64,000 nucleotides of DNA. Source: Bicyclus anynana (Eukaryota > Arthropoda > Insecta > Lepidoptera > Nymphalidae). The notes beneath the pieces were generated by a model. It did no database searches, had not been told where the DNA came from, and saw nothing but the letters and a program-made list of their open reading frames with translations. A program made the position numbers and the translations under genes. Positions 1 to 10,753 of the stretch are shown one piece after another. The first letter of the stretch is position 1, and each line of letters begins with the position of its first letter. The DNA is taken from assembly GCF_947172395.1 (NCBI RefSeq), contig NC_069097.1:12074142-12138141 (forward strand). The letters run 5' to 3'.

Positions 1-180
1 TAACATAATTGTACTATGTTTGTTCTACATCCGTTACGTTACGTGTGATTCATAAAAAAAAATATATTTTTTTTCATTTACTACTTTGGGTGGTATGAAG
101 ACCTAAAATAATTAATTAAGAAGCGCTAAACAGTCTCTAATTTAGCTACAATACAACTTTGGTGGGTGAAATTCCTTTCA

Positions 181-258
181 TTCATCATCAACATCATCAT
201 CATCACCATCATCATCACCATCATCATCATCATCAACATCAACATCATCATCATCATA
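181..258. repeat. ATC/CATCAT trinucleotide microsatellite
   Basis: Repeated ATC units with occasional CAC and AAC variants. It directly precedes the satellite array; RTE-type LINE tails with (ATG)n runs are one possible source. Confidence 0.93.
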
Positions 259-263
259 TATAG

Positions 264-2226
264 ATAACACTAATTAGATACTCCGGTCAATCATACGAGC
301 ATCATGAATCATACACAAAAAAGTGTTGCCCGCAAAGATACGTATCATATCGGCGCGAGCGCAATTATGTTACAAAAGCTAGGTTTGTGGATCCGAGTTT
401 TTAATAAATAAAATAACAAAATGAATTAACATATAATGGTTGTGGTTTGTAAATTACAAATATATCTATACTAATATTATATGGCGTCAGCTAGTAACAT
501 ATAAGGCACACATAGAAAACACTAATTAGATACTCCGGTCAATCATACGAGCATCATGAGTCATACACAAAAAAGTGTAGCCCGCAAAGATACGTATCGT
601 ATCGGCGCGAGCGCAATTGTGTTACAAAAGCTAGCTTTGTGGATTCGAGTTTTTAATAAAGAAAATAACAAAATGAATTTACATATTACAATGGTTGTTG
701 TTTGTAAGTTACAAATATATAATTTATACGGCCCACATAGATAACACTAATTAGATACTCCGGTCAATCATACGAGCATCATGAGTCATACACAAAAAAG
801 TGTTGCCCGCAAAGATACGTATCGTATCGGCGCGAGCGCAATTATGTTACAAAAGCTAAGTATGTATCTAGAACAGAGGATTTAATAAAAAAAATAACAA
901 AATGAATTTACATATTAAAATGGTTGTTGTTTGTAAGTTACAAATATACAATTTATAAGGCCCACATAGATAACACTAATTAGATACTCCGGTCAATCGT
1001 ACGAGCATCATGAGTCATACACAAAAAAGTGTTGCCCGCAAAGATACGTATCGTATCGGCGCGAGCGCAATTATGTTACAAAAGCTAAGTATGTATCTAG
1101 AACAGAGGATTTAATAAAAAAAATAACAAAATGAATTTACATATTAAAATGGTTGTTGTTTGTAAGTTACAAATATACAATTTATAAGGCCCACATAGAT
1201 AACACTAATTAGATACTCCGGTCAATCGTACGAGCATCATGAGTCATACACAAAAAAGTGTTGCCCGCAAAGATACGTATCGTATCGGCGCGAGCGCAAT
1301 TATGTTACAAAAGCTAAGTATCTAGAACAGAGGATTTAATAAAAAAAATAACAAAATGAATTTACATATTAAAATGGTTGTTGTTTGTAAGTTACAAATA
1401 TACAATTTATAAGGCCCACATAGATAACACTAATTAGATACTCCGGTCAATCATACGAGCATCATGAGTCATACACAAAAAAGTGTTGCCCGCAAAGATA
1501 CGTATCGTATCGGCGCGAGCGCAATTGTGTTACAAAAGCTAGCTTTGTGGATTCGAGTTTTTAATAAAGAAAATAACAAAATGAATTTAGATATTAAAAT
1601 GGTTGTTGTTTGTAAGTTACAAATATATAATTTGTAAGGCACATATAGATAACACTAATTAGATACTCCGGTCAATCATACGAGCATCATGAGTCATACA
1701 CAAAAAAGTGTTGCCCGCAAAGATACGTATCGCATCGGCGCGGGCGCAATTATGTTACAAAAGCTAGGTTTGTGGATCCGAGTTTTTAAGTAAAGAAAAT
1801 GACAAAATGAATTTACGTATTAAAATGGTTTTTGTTTGTAAATTACAAATATATAATTTATAAGGCACACATAGATATAACTAATCAGATACTCCGGTCA
1901 ATCATACGAGCATCATGAGTCATACACAAAAAAGTGTTGCCCGCAAAGATACGTATCGTATCGGCGCGAGCGCAATTATGTTACAAAAGCTAAATTTCTA
2001 GAACAGAGGATTTAATAAAAAAAATAACAAAATGAATTTACATATTAAAATGGTTGTTGTTTGTAAGTTACAAATATATAATTTATACGGCCCACATAGA
2101 TAACACTAATTAGATACTCCGGTCAATCGTACGAGCATCATGAGTCATACACAAAAAAGTGTTGCCCGCAAAGATACGTATCGTATCGGCGCGAGCGCAA
2201 TTATGTTACAAAGCTAGGTTTGTGGG
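264..2226 (+). repeat. tandem satellite array, about 226-bp unit, nine copies
   Basis: The marker TAACACTAATTAGATACTCC (or a near variant) recurs at about 265, 517, 742, 971, 1200, 1425, 1650, 1876 and 2101, giving spacings of 252, 225, 229, 229, 225, 225, 226 and 225. Each unit carries CGAGCATCATGAGTCATACA, the GC-rich core GTATCGTATCGGCGCGAGCG, and then an AT-rich half. Copies differ by small indels (for example an extra GTAT before TCTAGAACAGAGG). The last copy stops near 2226, where unrelated DNA starts. Copy one is about 26 bases longer than the rest. The small frames inside (for example 556-744) are not genes. Confidence 0.95.
468..500 (+). mobile_element. Helitron end-to-end remnant inside satellite copy one
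   Basis: CTATACTAATATTATA, a Helitron 5' end, is joined directly to ATGGCGTCAGCTAGTAAC, the 3' end of the same family. It explains the extra length of the first 252-base unit. It looks like an insertion that lost its whole middle. Confidence 0.7.
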
Positions 2227-2898
2227 CCAGAGGCGCGTTGTGTCGTATTGTGCAATGCGCAATTAGCAGCGTATTGTTTGCGTGTGAGTCGAATGCGAAA
2301 GTAGGTGTACCGATCTATGGATTGCCAATGATAAAATGGACTCTATTGTTTTGTTGTGGCAGTTGATACTTTGCAATTAAGTTTTGGGGCCACTTTTACG
2401 TTGAAGTAATTATTATCAATCTTATCTAATGTATAATAATAGTGGACGCCCGCGACTTTGTTCTACTTTTTGTTTTATACAAATGGATTTTACAGATGTT
2501 TTTATCATTCATTAAAATCAAAATTCATTCGAAAACTTTTATCATGATAGTGATAGTTCCTTGTTGTAGTAATAGAATTAAACCAGTTTTTCTTGTAAAA
2601 TCGTGCGTTTACGGCTGACTTCACATATATAATGGAAATTTATATTATTTTATACAAGACGTTAAGTTAATTACTGAGATATATATTATGAAATATTAAA
2701 CCGGGTCATTTCAAAGTGCATAATAAATAATATATTAATAATAAAAATATATTTCTTAGAACTTAACTACTAGTTTATAAATCTTTAAGTTGGATGTTCT
2801 ACGTATTGTATGCCATAGGCATCCTACGTATTACATATTATCATTTATTGATTTATTTAGGAGCTATTTCTTATTCCAACATCAGACCAAAACATTAA
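2227..2898. other. intronic AT-rich stretch, no gene
   Basis: A short Helitron-like scrap (GTGGACGCCCGCGACTTTGTTC at 2442) is the only recognisable piece. I see no exon here. Confidence 0.5.
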
Positions 2899-3089
2899 TC
2901 TATACTAATATAATAAAGCTGAAGTGTTTGTTTGTTTGATGCGCTAATCTCTGGAACTACTGGTCCGATTTGAAAAATTCTTTCAGTGTTAGATAGCCCA
3001 TTTATCGAGAAAGGCTATGGGCTATATATTATCCCTGTATTCCTACGGGAACGGGAACCACGCGGGTGAAACCGCGCGGCGTCAGCTAG
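2899..3089 (+). mobile_element. non-autonomous Helitron-like element, complete
   Basis: It starts with TCTATACTAATATAATAAAG and ends with GGCGTCAGCTAG, sits between A and T, and has the hairpin CGCGG-GTGAAA-CCGCG just before the 3' end, all Helitron hallmarks. It has no coding capacity. Confidence 0.85.
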
Positions 3090-4390
3090 TACCATATATT
3101 ATTGCATTGTCACAAAAATATACGTAAGTATAGCAAATCAAAGTAAATTCATACTTCAGGGCCTCAAACTTAGCTTCCAAGATTTGCTCACACCTTCTTC
3201 CACGACAAATTAAATTGAAGCATACCTCAATTATAATAGTAGAACTATACACAGTTACGATTTTCTTTATTATACTCGTAATTTAGTTTAAAAAGCAACT
3301 CAACTGACTCCATTGCTTTCTACTACTGACTTATATGGGCAGCATTCCCTTTCATATCCATATATGGTAAACAAAACTTTACTACAATATTAACCTAGAT
3401 CGAGCCTTGATATCGTATCGTATAAAGAGCAGACATAGCGTCTCCGCTTGGCTTGGACGAGCCAGTTTTTAGATACAGAAATGTGACTCATATGTCGCTC
3501 TGTAACATTGACTCTCACTTGGTTAGTTAACCCTTAGTATGAGATGCGTGCTCACAATCGAATACAAGTTTTAGACGTTTATAAAGCCATGGTAATACTA
3601 GTAGGATGATCATAAAAAAATACATTTTGACATTGTCTATTGTTTTCGAGTGTTAAAACACAGACAATCAGACAAAATATCCAGGTAATTCGTGGTTAAA
3701 ATAGTAAAATGGGTTTTATGCAGAATTTCGTAATTACATCATTTATCTTTGCTTAGTTTAAATTTAATACTATTTAGAAAGTGAAATAAACGATTCTATT
3801 TATTTATTATTTATATAAATAAATAAATAAATAGAATCGTTTATTTCGGACCTTCTTTTAGGGGTAGGAAAACTACCTCTGTATTAGAAGGCTCCATTCT
3901 TCCAATATTTATATAAGTTTTTTATGTAATTTGTATGACTGTTCAATTACTAAAAAATCATAAATCACTGAACAGTAAAGCAAGCAAATGTGCCTAATTC
4001 TCAAAAAATATATGCGGTTGAATTGAGAAACCTCCTCCTTTTTTTCAAATTGGTTAACAAGACGGCAAACCTTTGCCCAATACATAATATCACAACAATA
4101 AATATTATTGTAGATTGTAACCAGTTTAAAAACGAGATAAGATTATAAGGTATCGATACACGAACACAATAGAAGCAAGTAAAGTTACAACCTCGTACTA
4201 AGGCAACAAGCTCCTATAAGAGAAAGCTTTTGAGATGGGACCGTGTTTTATGACGCCTTACCTCCTCGACTGATAGATAACATACAATTTATTATACAAT
4301 TGTGTGTAAATATGTAGCAATATGCTCCTTTTCTTTGAGTTTCTAACAGATGTTATCCAAATACATATATAAAAGTATCTATCGTGATAT
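3090..4390. other. intronic stretch without genes
   Basis: AT-rich DNA with no exon-like segment. The only structure noted is the palindrome at 3783-3847, listed separately. Confidence 0.5.
3783..3847. repeat. 27-bp perfect inverted repeat (hairpin)
   Basis: The arm GAAATAAACGATTCTATTTA (continuing TTTATT) is mirrored exactly after a short AT loop. A transcript would fold into a long stem. It could be a head-to-head terminus of a small element. Confidence 0.85.
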
Positions 4391-4770
4391 AAAGTCACTC
4401 AGCGGGCGATGGAGCAATCTATGCTTGGAGTTTCTCTGCGTGATCGAATCAGAAATGAGGAGATCCGCAGACGAACCAAAGTCACTGACATAGCAAGTCA
4501 GAGAGTTGCGAAGCTGTAGTGGCAATGGGCAGGCCACATAGTTCGAAGAGCCGATGGACGTTGGGGTCCCAAGGTGCTGGAATGGCGACCCCGAACCGGA
4601 AAGCGCAGTGTTGGTCGACCCCCCACTAGGTGGACCGAACACGTCAAGCGGGTTGCAGGGAGCCGCTGGATGCTGGCGGTTTGAGACCGTTTTGTTTGGA
4701 AGTCTATGTATGCAAGAGGCCTATGTCCAGCAGTGAATGCCCATCGGCTGATAATGATGATGATGAATGA
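4391..4770 (+). mobile_element. 5'-truncated RTE-type LINE, 3' end
   Basis: This encodes the end of an RTE reverse-transcriptase protein (SLRDRIRNEEIRRRTKVTDI and AGHIVRRADGRWG in better copies), broken here by stops. It ends in GATGATGATGATG repeats, the usual RTE tail. Best paralogue in the window: 54829-55222. Confidence 0.82.
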
Positions 4771-5183
4771 TGATCGTGAAATCACTGGATGGACTTACAC
4801 GGTTAGATACAAGCTTTTTTATATTCTTTAGACTTCAGAACACAACCCCAGGTTAGGGACATCAGTCCACCTAGTTCATCTAGACCTGAAGAAGAACATA
4901 GCGCTTAGACATGGGTGGTTGCCGTAGCAACAGCTTACATAACCAACTAGTCACTCCCATATGTAAGTAAATACATTAAATTGAAACTTCACCATGGTTA
5001 CCAAATATAGTGTTTAGTATACTATGAAGTGTCAAAGAAAAGTAAAAGAACAAACATTTTAATTTATTATTTGCTTTTCTATTGGTCTATTGTTTTTTTA
5101 ACTACTGTAAGGAATCATGCGTTATTTTTTTCCTACATCCGGTCTCAATAAAACAAGGAAATCAACAAATAATATGTAGACTA

Positions 5184-5352
5184 CTAGCGGACCCACGCGA
5201 CTTCGACCGCCCTTACACCTTTTTAATTCGTCCCTATCGCAAAGTTCGTTCTTAGCGGATACCTACTAATTATACCTCCCTGCCAAATTTCATCTTTGTA
5301 CATCAGGCGGTTTTCGAGATTTCGTGATGAATGAAACCTTGCGCATTTATTT
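5184..5352 (-). mobile_element. Helitron-like element of a second family
   Basis: CTAGCGGACCCACGCGACTT at one end, then the shared block GTTCTTAGCGGATACCTACT and CCTGCCAAATTTCATCTTTG. A relative lies at 31214-31378. Confidence 0.6.
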
Positions 5353-5950
5353 ATATATTAAGATTGAGTATACACTAGCCTCAACAGTTATGCTATAACA
5401 GGAAAATAGGCATAATCTACAAATAACATGCACATCTATGCAAAAGCGATTCGCAACGAGTTTCACTAGCCGATTGCGGTGACAGTCGATATCTAAGCAC
5501 TTTCCAAAGTAAAGACTAATCGGTGAGAATGAACAAGGGCTCTCGCCTACTAACCAGTAGCGTGTATAGATACGATCTACTTCAATAGAAACTTCCAATA
5601 AAATATCTTCAATTTGTATTTATACATACATATTATACAAATAAAATTGAAGTGCCCGTCTGTAATTTGAAAACAAGTACTCGTATATTTTCTGAAGTGC
5701 TATTAAGAGTTTTAACGCAATAATAAAACACAATCGTTTTTTTTTTAATAATTTGTCAGTCTGTTTGCCCGGGCCCACATTTGGAACGGCTAAGTCGATT
5801 TCAATAAAACTTTCACTGGAAGTTATTGAGCAATATACAAGCAAGGACAAGGAAATTTAAGGCATAGAAAATATTTATTAAACATATACTATAAATAAAA
5901 AACTGTTCTCAGTATTACAGATTATATTTCTATGATATCATATACTACTA
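5353..5950. other. intronic stretch without genes
   Basis: Short open frames on the minus strand (83 and 76 codons) have no recognisable motif and sit in AT-rich DNA. I see no exon. Confidence 0.45.
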
Positions 5951-5954
5951 TTAG

Positions 5955-6125
5955 CCCGCGACTCCGTCCGAATGTTTGGTATTTCAAAAATCCCGCGAAT
6001 AAAAAGTAGCCTATGTTCTGTTCTAAGGTCTAATTTATCTTTATGCCAAATTTTACCCAATTCGGTTGAGTAGTTTAGCCGTGAAAAGATAACACACAGA
6101 CAGACAGACTTACATTCGCAATTAT
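5955..6125 (-). mobile_element. Helitron-like remnant (CCCGCGACTCCGTCC family)
   Basis: Contains CCCGCGACTCCGTCC, AAAATCCCGCGAATAAAAAG, TAGCCTATGTTCTG and a GACAGACAGACTTAC end, in the order seen in the family copies at 18119 and 30814. Confidence 0.6.
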
Positions 6126-6357
6126 GAAGTATGGATTAAATAAATAACACTAAAGTTTGTAACACCATAAAAATCGAAACCCAACACTTTCTCTCGCACT
6201 GCGAAAGTACAAAGTACCGATTATAATCTCCCCCCTTCATTACTTGCTTCATTAAAACGAAATGAAAAACACCGTGGCCAATTTGAAAAAGAAAAGTTTC
6301 GATATAGTTTTTAAACGCACCGCTGCACTTGATTGCATCGAGATAATATTCTACAGA

Positions 6358-6860
6358 TTACAGAATATTCGCGTAACTAATAATATATTTTTGAAATATT
6401 TAAACTCAAAATATTTATATGGCAGATATTTTAAATATCTGCGGTCATTACTTTCACAGCTACAGGGATTTAAAGGGTCAGATTTACAGCACTGCCATGG
6501 ATCCCTGAAAAATGCCCCATCTTCTTTCTTCTAGGCCGTTTCCGCACTTTGCCATGTGATTGGCCGTTATACATGTGCCCCATACAAAATGGCACGAATT
6601 AATGACGTCGTTGATCATAATTATCGTTACATTTGTATGGGCGTTCAAACAAAATTACAAATATCTTTGTTATTTCTGCGTTTCTGTTTATAGTTCATAA
6701 TATATTGAAAAATGTCACGTTTAATGTAAGGAAGCTAAAACTGTATGAATTTTCATCTAATAAAATAATATATTTTTAATTGCAAACATTCAGATAATCA
6801 TTGCTTTTTACGTATAAATCAGTTAACATTGACCTTATTTTCCCGAATGTCTAATGTCCA
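6358..6860 (+). repeat. unclassified dispersed repeat, copy 1
   Basis: The blocks CAGCTACAGGGATTTAAAGG and CAGTTAACATTGACCTTATT recur on the other strand at about 35,510-35,730 in the same order. No coding or terminal structure was seen. Confidence 0.6.
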
Positions 6861-7336
6861 TTACCGGGCCATGGTCCGGTAAATGTAATGTGTAGCATTT
6901 TCGGGGACCTCTAATCTAGTCAATGAATGTCAATTTATGTGGTTTACATCCATTCATGAGATGAGAGTGAGACACTTTGGGTTTTTTTTCATCCCCTGCG
7001 GTCAACTTTAAAAAAAAAATATTTGCCAATCTTTCAAATATAACCAATTCGTGTTAACTATGAAACAGTCTATTAATTAAAACTGGTTAACTAAATATAT
7101 TATTATTTTGATAGGCTATTTTCGTCACACCAAAAGTGGCACGCGAATAATTACGCGGAATTGATGAAACTTTAGTTTTAAAACATATTGTAAAATCGTC
7201 CCGATTGCATTGGCCTTGATGAGTGGTGATTTGAACAAATTGTGTAAAACATCGCTGTCTGTGTAATGTTATTGTTATTACACAAGCCAATTAGTTATTG
7301 CAATAACAGAAGACTTGTTTGCTATTTATTACTAAC

Positions 7337-7440
7337 TAGCGGACGCCCGCGACTTCGTCCGCGTGGATTTTAGTTTTTCGCAAATCCCACGAGAACCATG
7401 AATTTTTCCGGAATAAAAAGTAGCATTTGTGTTTATATTT
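7337..7440 (-). mobile_element. Helitron-like 3' end fragment
   Basis: CTAGCGGACGCCCGCGACTT then CGTCCGCGTGGATTTTAG and the GGAATAAAAAGTAGC block, cut off after about 100 bases. Confidence 0.65.
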
Positions 7441-9025
7441 CAAGCAAATTCACCAACAAAATAGTCAGTCTGTTATTTTTTGAGGGAGACGAGGTAAACT
7501 CACAAACAAAATATTTAACACCAATAAATATAATTTACACGTGTAATTTTTACACAGACTGAAAACCACATCGCTTAGACTGTCCACAGAATATTCGATT
7601 ACTTGATCGATGATTTGATGTTCCGGCTGAAAAATCGATTCTTTTTAGATATTGATTTATTAAAAATTTGATATAATTAACTTAGGAATACATACAAGTT
7701 GCAAGATGAAGTTACAAGAAGTTGTTGACGATTTTCAAGTTTCTATATTTTTAACTACACAAACAGGTATTTTTAGGGAGCTCTTTTAACGACAAAAAGG
7801 ATTACAATGACTCTATAAAAACAGTTTATTTATACGCGTTAGATCGTTGACAGAGAGGTAACAGCTAGCGAGGCAGGTCCCTATATAATTCGTCTGAGTT
7901 ATGAAGCGATAAGACCGTCTCTTTTGTATCCTACCTCTTATTTGTTTGTTTGTTAAATTGTTCGGTTTTCCTCTTTTGTATTTGTGTACAAATAAAAAAA
8001 ACTGTTTTCACTACTCTTGCTCAAAAACACTGTCATATTACCAGGCGAGGCTAAACAAGCATTTTAGCCTCTAGGGGCTAAAGTAATTTTGTTTTTTTAA
8101 TTCTTGTCTGTTACGAGTACTAGCCAAGCACTAGCCTACTACGAAACGGAGGAGGTTTTATTCGAAAATAGAATCATTATAGGTAAGGCCCTGATTATTT
8201 GAAAAATAAAACTTTAAATTGGAATGAAATGCAGCGTTCTTGTTTGTGGAATGCGTTAATTTTTTTATTTAATTTTTATGGAGTTGCGAATAGTGCTAGA
8301 TTTGAAGATATGGTACATCCTGTACGGTGTAATACCTTTGCCTTTTTCTCATGAGAAAGAAAAATAAAATTAAAAAGCGAGAATTTTAAAAACAATTGCC
8401 GTGAATAATCTATACTTGATTTTTTTAAAGAAATTCATTGTGAATTTTTGACCGTAATTTACATGTTTCGCAACATTAATTGTTATGTTTTCATCTAGTG
8501 AGAATGGTGATCCTAATTTAGAGATGGATCAAAAAAGACTTACAAATGAAACACCTACTTACGAAAAAAGTGGAGAAAAGAACAACAAGTGCATTCACTT
8601 ACAGATGGTGTATTTTAAACAATTATCTCCCATGTTTACCCCTCATACTCATTATTCAACTTCACAGTAGTCGAAAATTAAGTAACCGGGTAAAAGCATC
8701 TCCAACATCCAAAGTTGTAGCGTTTTGTACCTACATTTAATTTTCAAATTACTGTAATGTACATTGAATACTGTACCGAGTTATTTTAGTTTCTCGCAAT
8801 CGTAGTGAAAAGAATTGTGTAACACGCGGGGTTAAACCCATTATAAACTCGGTTTCTATTTAGGCGGACCTCGCCTTCGGCTCGTGCCTCAAAAATACCT
8901 CCTTTAAAATGGGTTTTTTTAGCCCCTTGTATATCAATCTACTATTTTTTTAACCCACATAATACAGCTTTGGTTTTTGAGACGTATATTTCTTTGTTTC
9001 ACACGCAATGTAAAGCAGTTCCTAC
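7441..9025. other. intronic stretch without a supported exon
   Basis: AT-rich DNA. A small GC-rich patch at 8860-8895 (GGCGGACCTCGCCTTCGGCT) has no open frame with splice sites, and looks like a repeat fragment. Confidence 0.4.
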
Positions 9026-9132
9026 CTGTGCCGCCTCATGTTGATGTGTCGCACCTCTCGACCGCCGCTGCTCTCACCGTCGCTGCCCGAGCCGCCGATC
9101 TCCATCGCATGATGGGATATCGATTTGCTTAC
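9026..9132 (-). CDS. Svil: supervillin-like gene, eighth exon seen (last in window)
   Basis: This short exon has an acceptor TTTTTATTAG and a donor CAG|GTAGGA. Read from phase 0 it gives 35 codons (VSKSISHHAMEIGGSGSDGE, then SSGGREVRHINMRRH) plus AG. It is clearly richer in GC than its surroundings and continues the previous exon in frame. It ends in a different phase from where it starts, so the next exon must supply one base. That exon, and any gelsolin-like or villin headpiece domains, are not visible to the left and presumably lie outside the window. Confidence 0.6.
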
Positions 9133-9189
9133 CTAATAAAAATCAAAACATTTATGTAAACATCAAAGAAATTCAACTCCTTCACAATA

Positions 9190-9335
9190 CTGACATAATC
9201 AAAAGAGCTAGCGACCTCTCTGGTGTAGTTGCTGTGAATCTCAACATAGAGGTCCTGAGTTTGTTTTCCAGCTCAGGTCATTTTAGGATTGCATATTTTC
9301 TAAATTGGCTCAGGCCTGGTCATATATACATCAAT
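9190..9335 (+). mobile_element. diverged tRNA-derived SINE fragment
   Basis: GAGGTCCTGAGTTTGTTTTC (a decayed B box) followed by TTTCTAAATTGGCTCAGGCC resembles the head of the SINE at 18283, much mutated. Confidence 0.4.
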
Positions 9336-9659
9336 GCGAGAAAATTAAAAAATCCAGCAGAATGATCAATTAATCATCTAAATCTTAAAAACCCACGCAA
9401 ACGAATTTTTGGGCATTCACTTATAAGTTATAAAAATCTAAATTTGACGTTCACTTAAATTGTAGAAGAAAGTGATTACCACACTTCAGGGATTCCTAGT
9501 GTGGAGGTCACAGATCTCTTTTAAATATTGATAAGGGGTTACTTGTGAATGAATAAACAATTCATTTATTTATGGTATGATAACCCAACCCGTATAAGAG
9601 GAAAGATTGTAGTGAGCCGTTAAAATAGCATGAAAATTATGAATTAAGTAACAACTTAC

Positions 9660-10220
9660 GGGTGGAATGTATTTTCTAACCGCCGCGGACAATTCGTCGA
9701 TACTCTTCTCCTTCTTCCCAGTTTCCAACCCAAAGAACTTATTCTTGGCAGCCTGGTTCAACGCCGATATCTTCAGTATCGGTGGTTTTTCCTCCACTGA
9801 AGCTACTTTCTCCACAGGCCGGCGAAGTTTACCCAATTGTATGGGCTCGTCGAGCTTTTTGACGAATCTCCTATATCTAGCCTTATCATCGTCGCTTTTA
9901 ACCTCCTCAGATGGTTTTCTGCCGAGTTTTCCCAACAGCGGAATTTTCACTTCGGAATTTTTCGCCTCATTCAATCGCTCCTTCAATTCATTCGCTCCTG
10001 GCAGCTGAATCTTTCTCGGGAAGGGATCGTGGTTTAGTTTGACGATGTCAGATTCCGTTCGTGATGATTTCAGTTTGTTGTTCTTCTTCTGGAACCTTCT
10101 AGGCTTCTCTGGCAAGTCGTCCGAACTATCTGATGAGGAGCAACTCTTTTCGGACGAGGACACGCTGGATGCAGATGCGGATTCGTCTGACGAACTGTCG
10201 ATACCTTCGTCTTTCAGACC
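9660..10220 (-). CDS. Svil: supervillin-like gene, seventh exon seen
   Basis: The exon is bounded by TTTGCAG and CCC|GTAAGT and holds 187 whole codons (phase 0 to 0). The first 35 residues are a dense acidic Ser/Asp cluster (for example SSDESASASSVSSSEKSCSS), resembling casein kinase 2 target tracts. A basic patch follows (PRRFQKKNNKLKSSR), then a helical segment (ANELKERLNEAKNSE), a Lys/Arg-rich region with DDKARYRRFVKKLDEP, an eleventh ILK motif (EKPPILKISALNQAAKN), and a final helix ending in SIDELSAAVRKYIPP. Strand, splice sites and motif place it in the same gene. Open frames of 66 and 113 codons on the opposite strand are shadows. Confidence 0.75.
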
Positions 10221-10319
10221 CTGCAAATATTGAATTAATTCTATAACTTTCTACAGTATTTTATGATTTTAGTATATAAAAATTTAAAGAAGTGTTCAAA
10301 AGCTGTTCTACGACTTATG

Positions 10320-10412
10320 GCAGATCCGCATCATACGGACGGATTTTAGAATTCTTTGTATAGAAAGTCATACAAGTGCGCGTGCGTCGCACTGATTCGC
10401 AACCGTAAGATT
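10320..10412 (-). mobile_element. fragment of the GCGTCCACAT MITE family
   Basis: ATTCTTTGTATAGAAAGTCA followed by TACAAGTG matches, on the other strand, the inside of the complete element at 45408-45558. The ends are lost. Confidence 0.55.
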
Positions 10413-10622
10413 TGTCACTACTACTTTATGTCAAATGACAAAGACAAAACTTGTGAATAAGATGGTGGACACTGTGAGTGGCTGAAGGGAATGTGGTGAA
10501 ACCGGCATAATTTTTACTCCTTCAAACGTTAAAATTATATACACATTCTTACAAGGAACTAGGGGTCTTTGTGTTTACGACATTTCGTGTATAACGATTA
10601 CCGAGTTTTTAAAATGACATAC

Positions 10623-10753
10623 CTCAGAGCTTTCGCCCTTAGCTAAAGTGGGCGGCTTCGAAGGCACCACAGTGGATCCAGACTTCAATATGCCCCTCAC
10701 TTCGGGTGTTATCATCCTTTGGGCTCGCTCCGACGGCAGATCATCATCGATAT
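10623..10753 (-). CDS. Svil: supervillin-like gene, sixth exon seen (131 nt)
   Basis: The acceptor is TGGACAG and the donor is GAG|GTATGT. The exon opens with AT, completing an Asp codon, and closes on a whole codon (Glu). The product reads IDDDLPSERAQRMITPEVRG, then ILKSGSTVVPSKPPTLAKGE and SSE. It carries one more ILK motif (GILKSGS), tying it to the array in the large exon. It changes phase from 1 to 0, so skipping it would break the frame and it should be constitutive. Confidence 0.72.

Noticed and set aside
556..744. 62-codon ORF
   Set aside because: Lies inside the satellite unit; other units break the frame.
264..2226. CRISPR-like array
   Set aside because: Units are 226 bp with no short repeat/unique spacer pattern; the genome is eukaryotic.
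6262..6534. 90-codon plus-strand ORF
   Set aside because: Spans the edge of a dispersed repeat and shows no domain.
9667..10008. 113-codon plus-strand ORF
   Set aside because: Antisense shadow of the supervillin-like exon 9660-10220.
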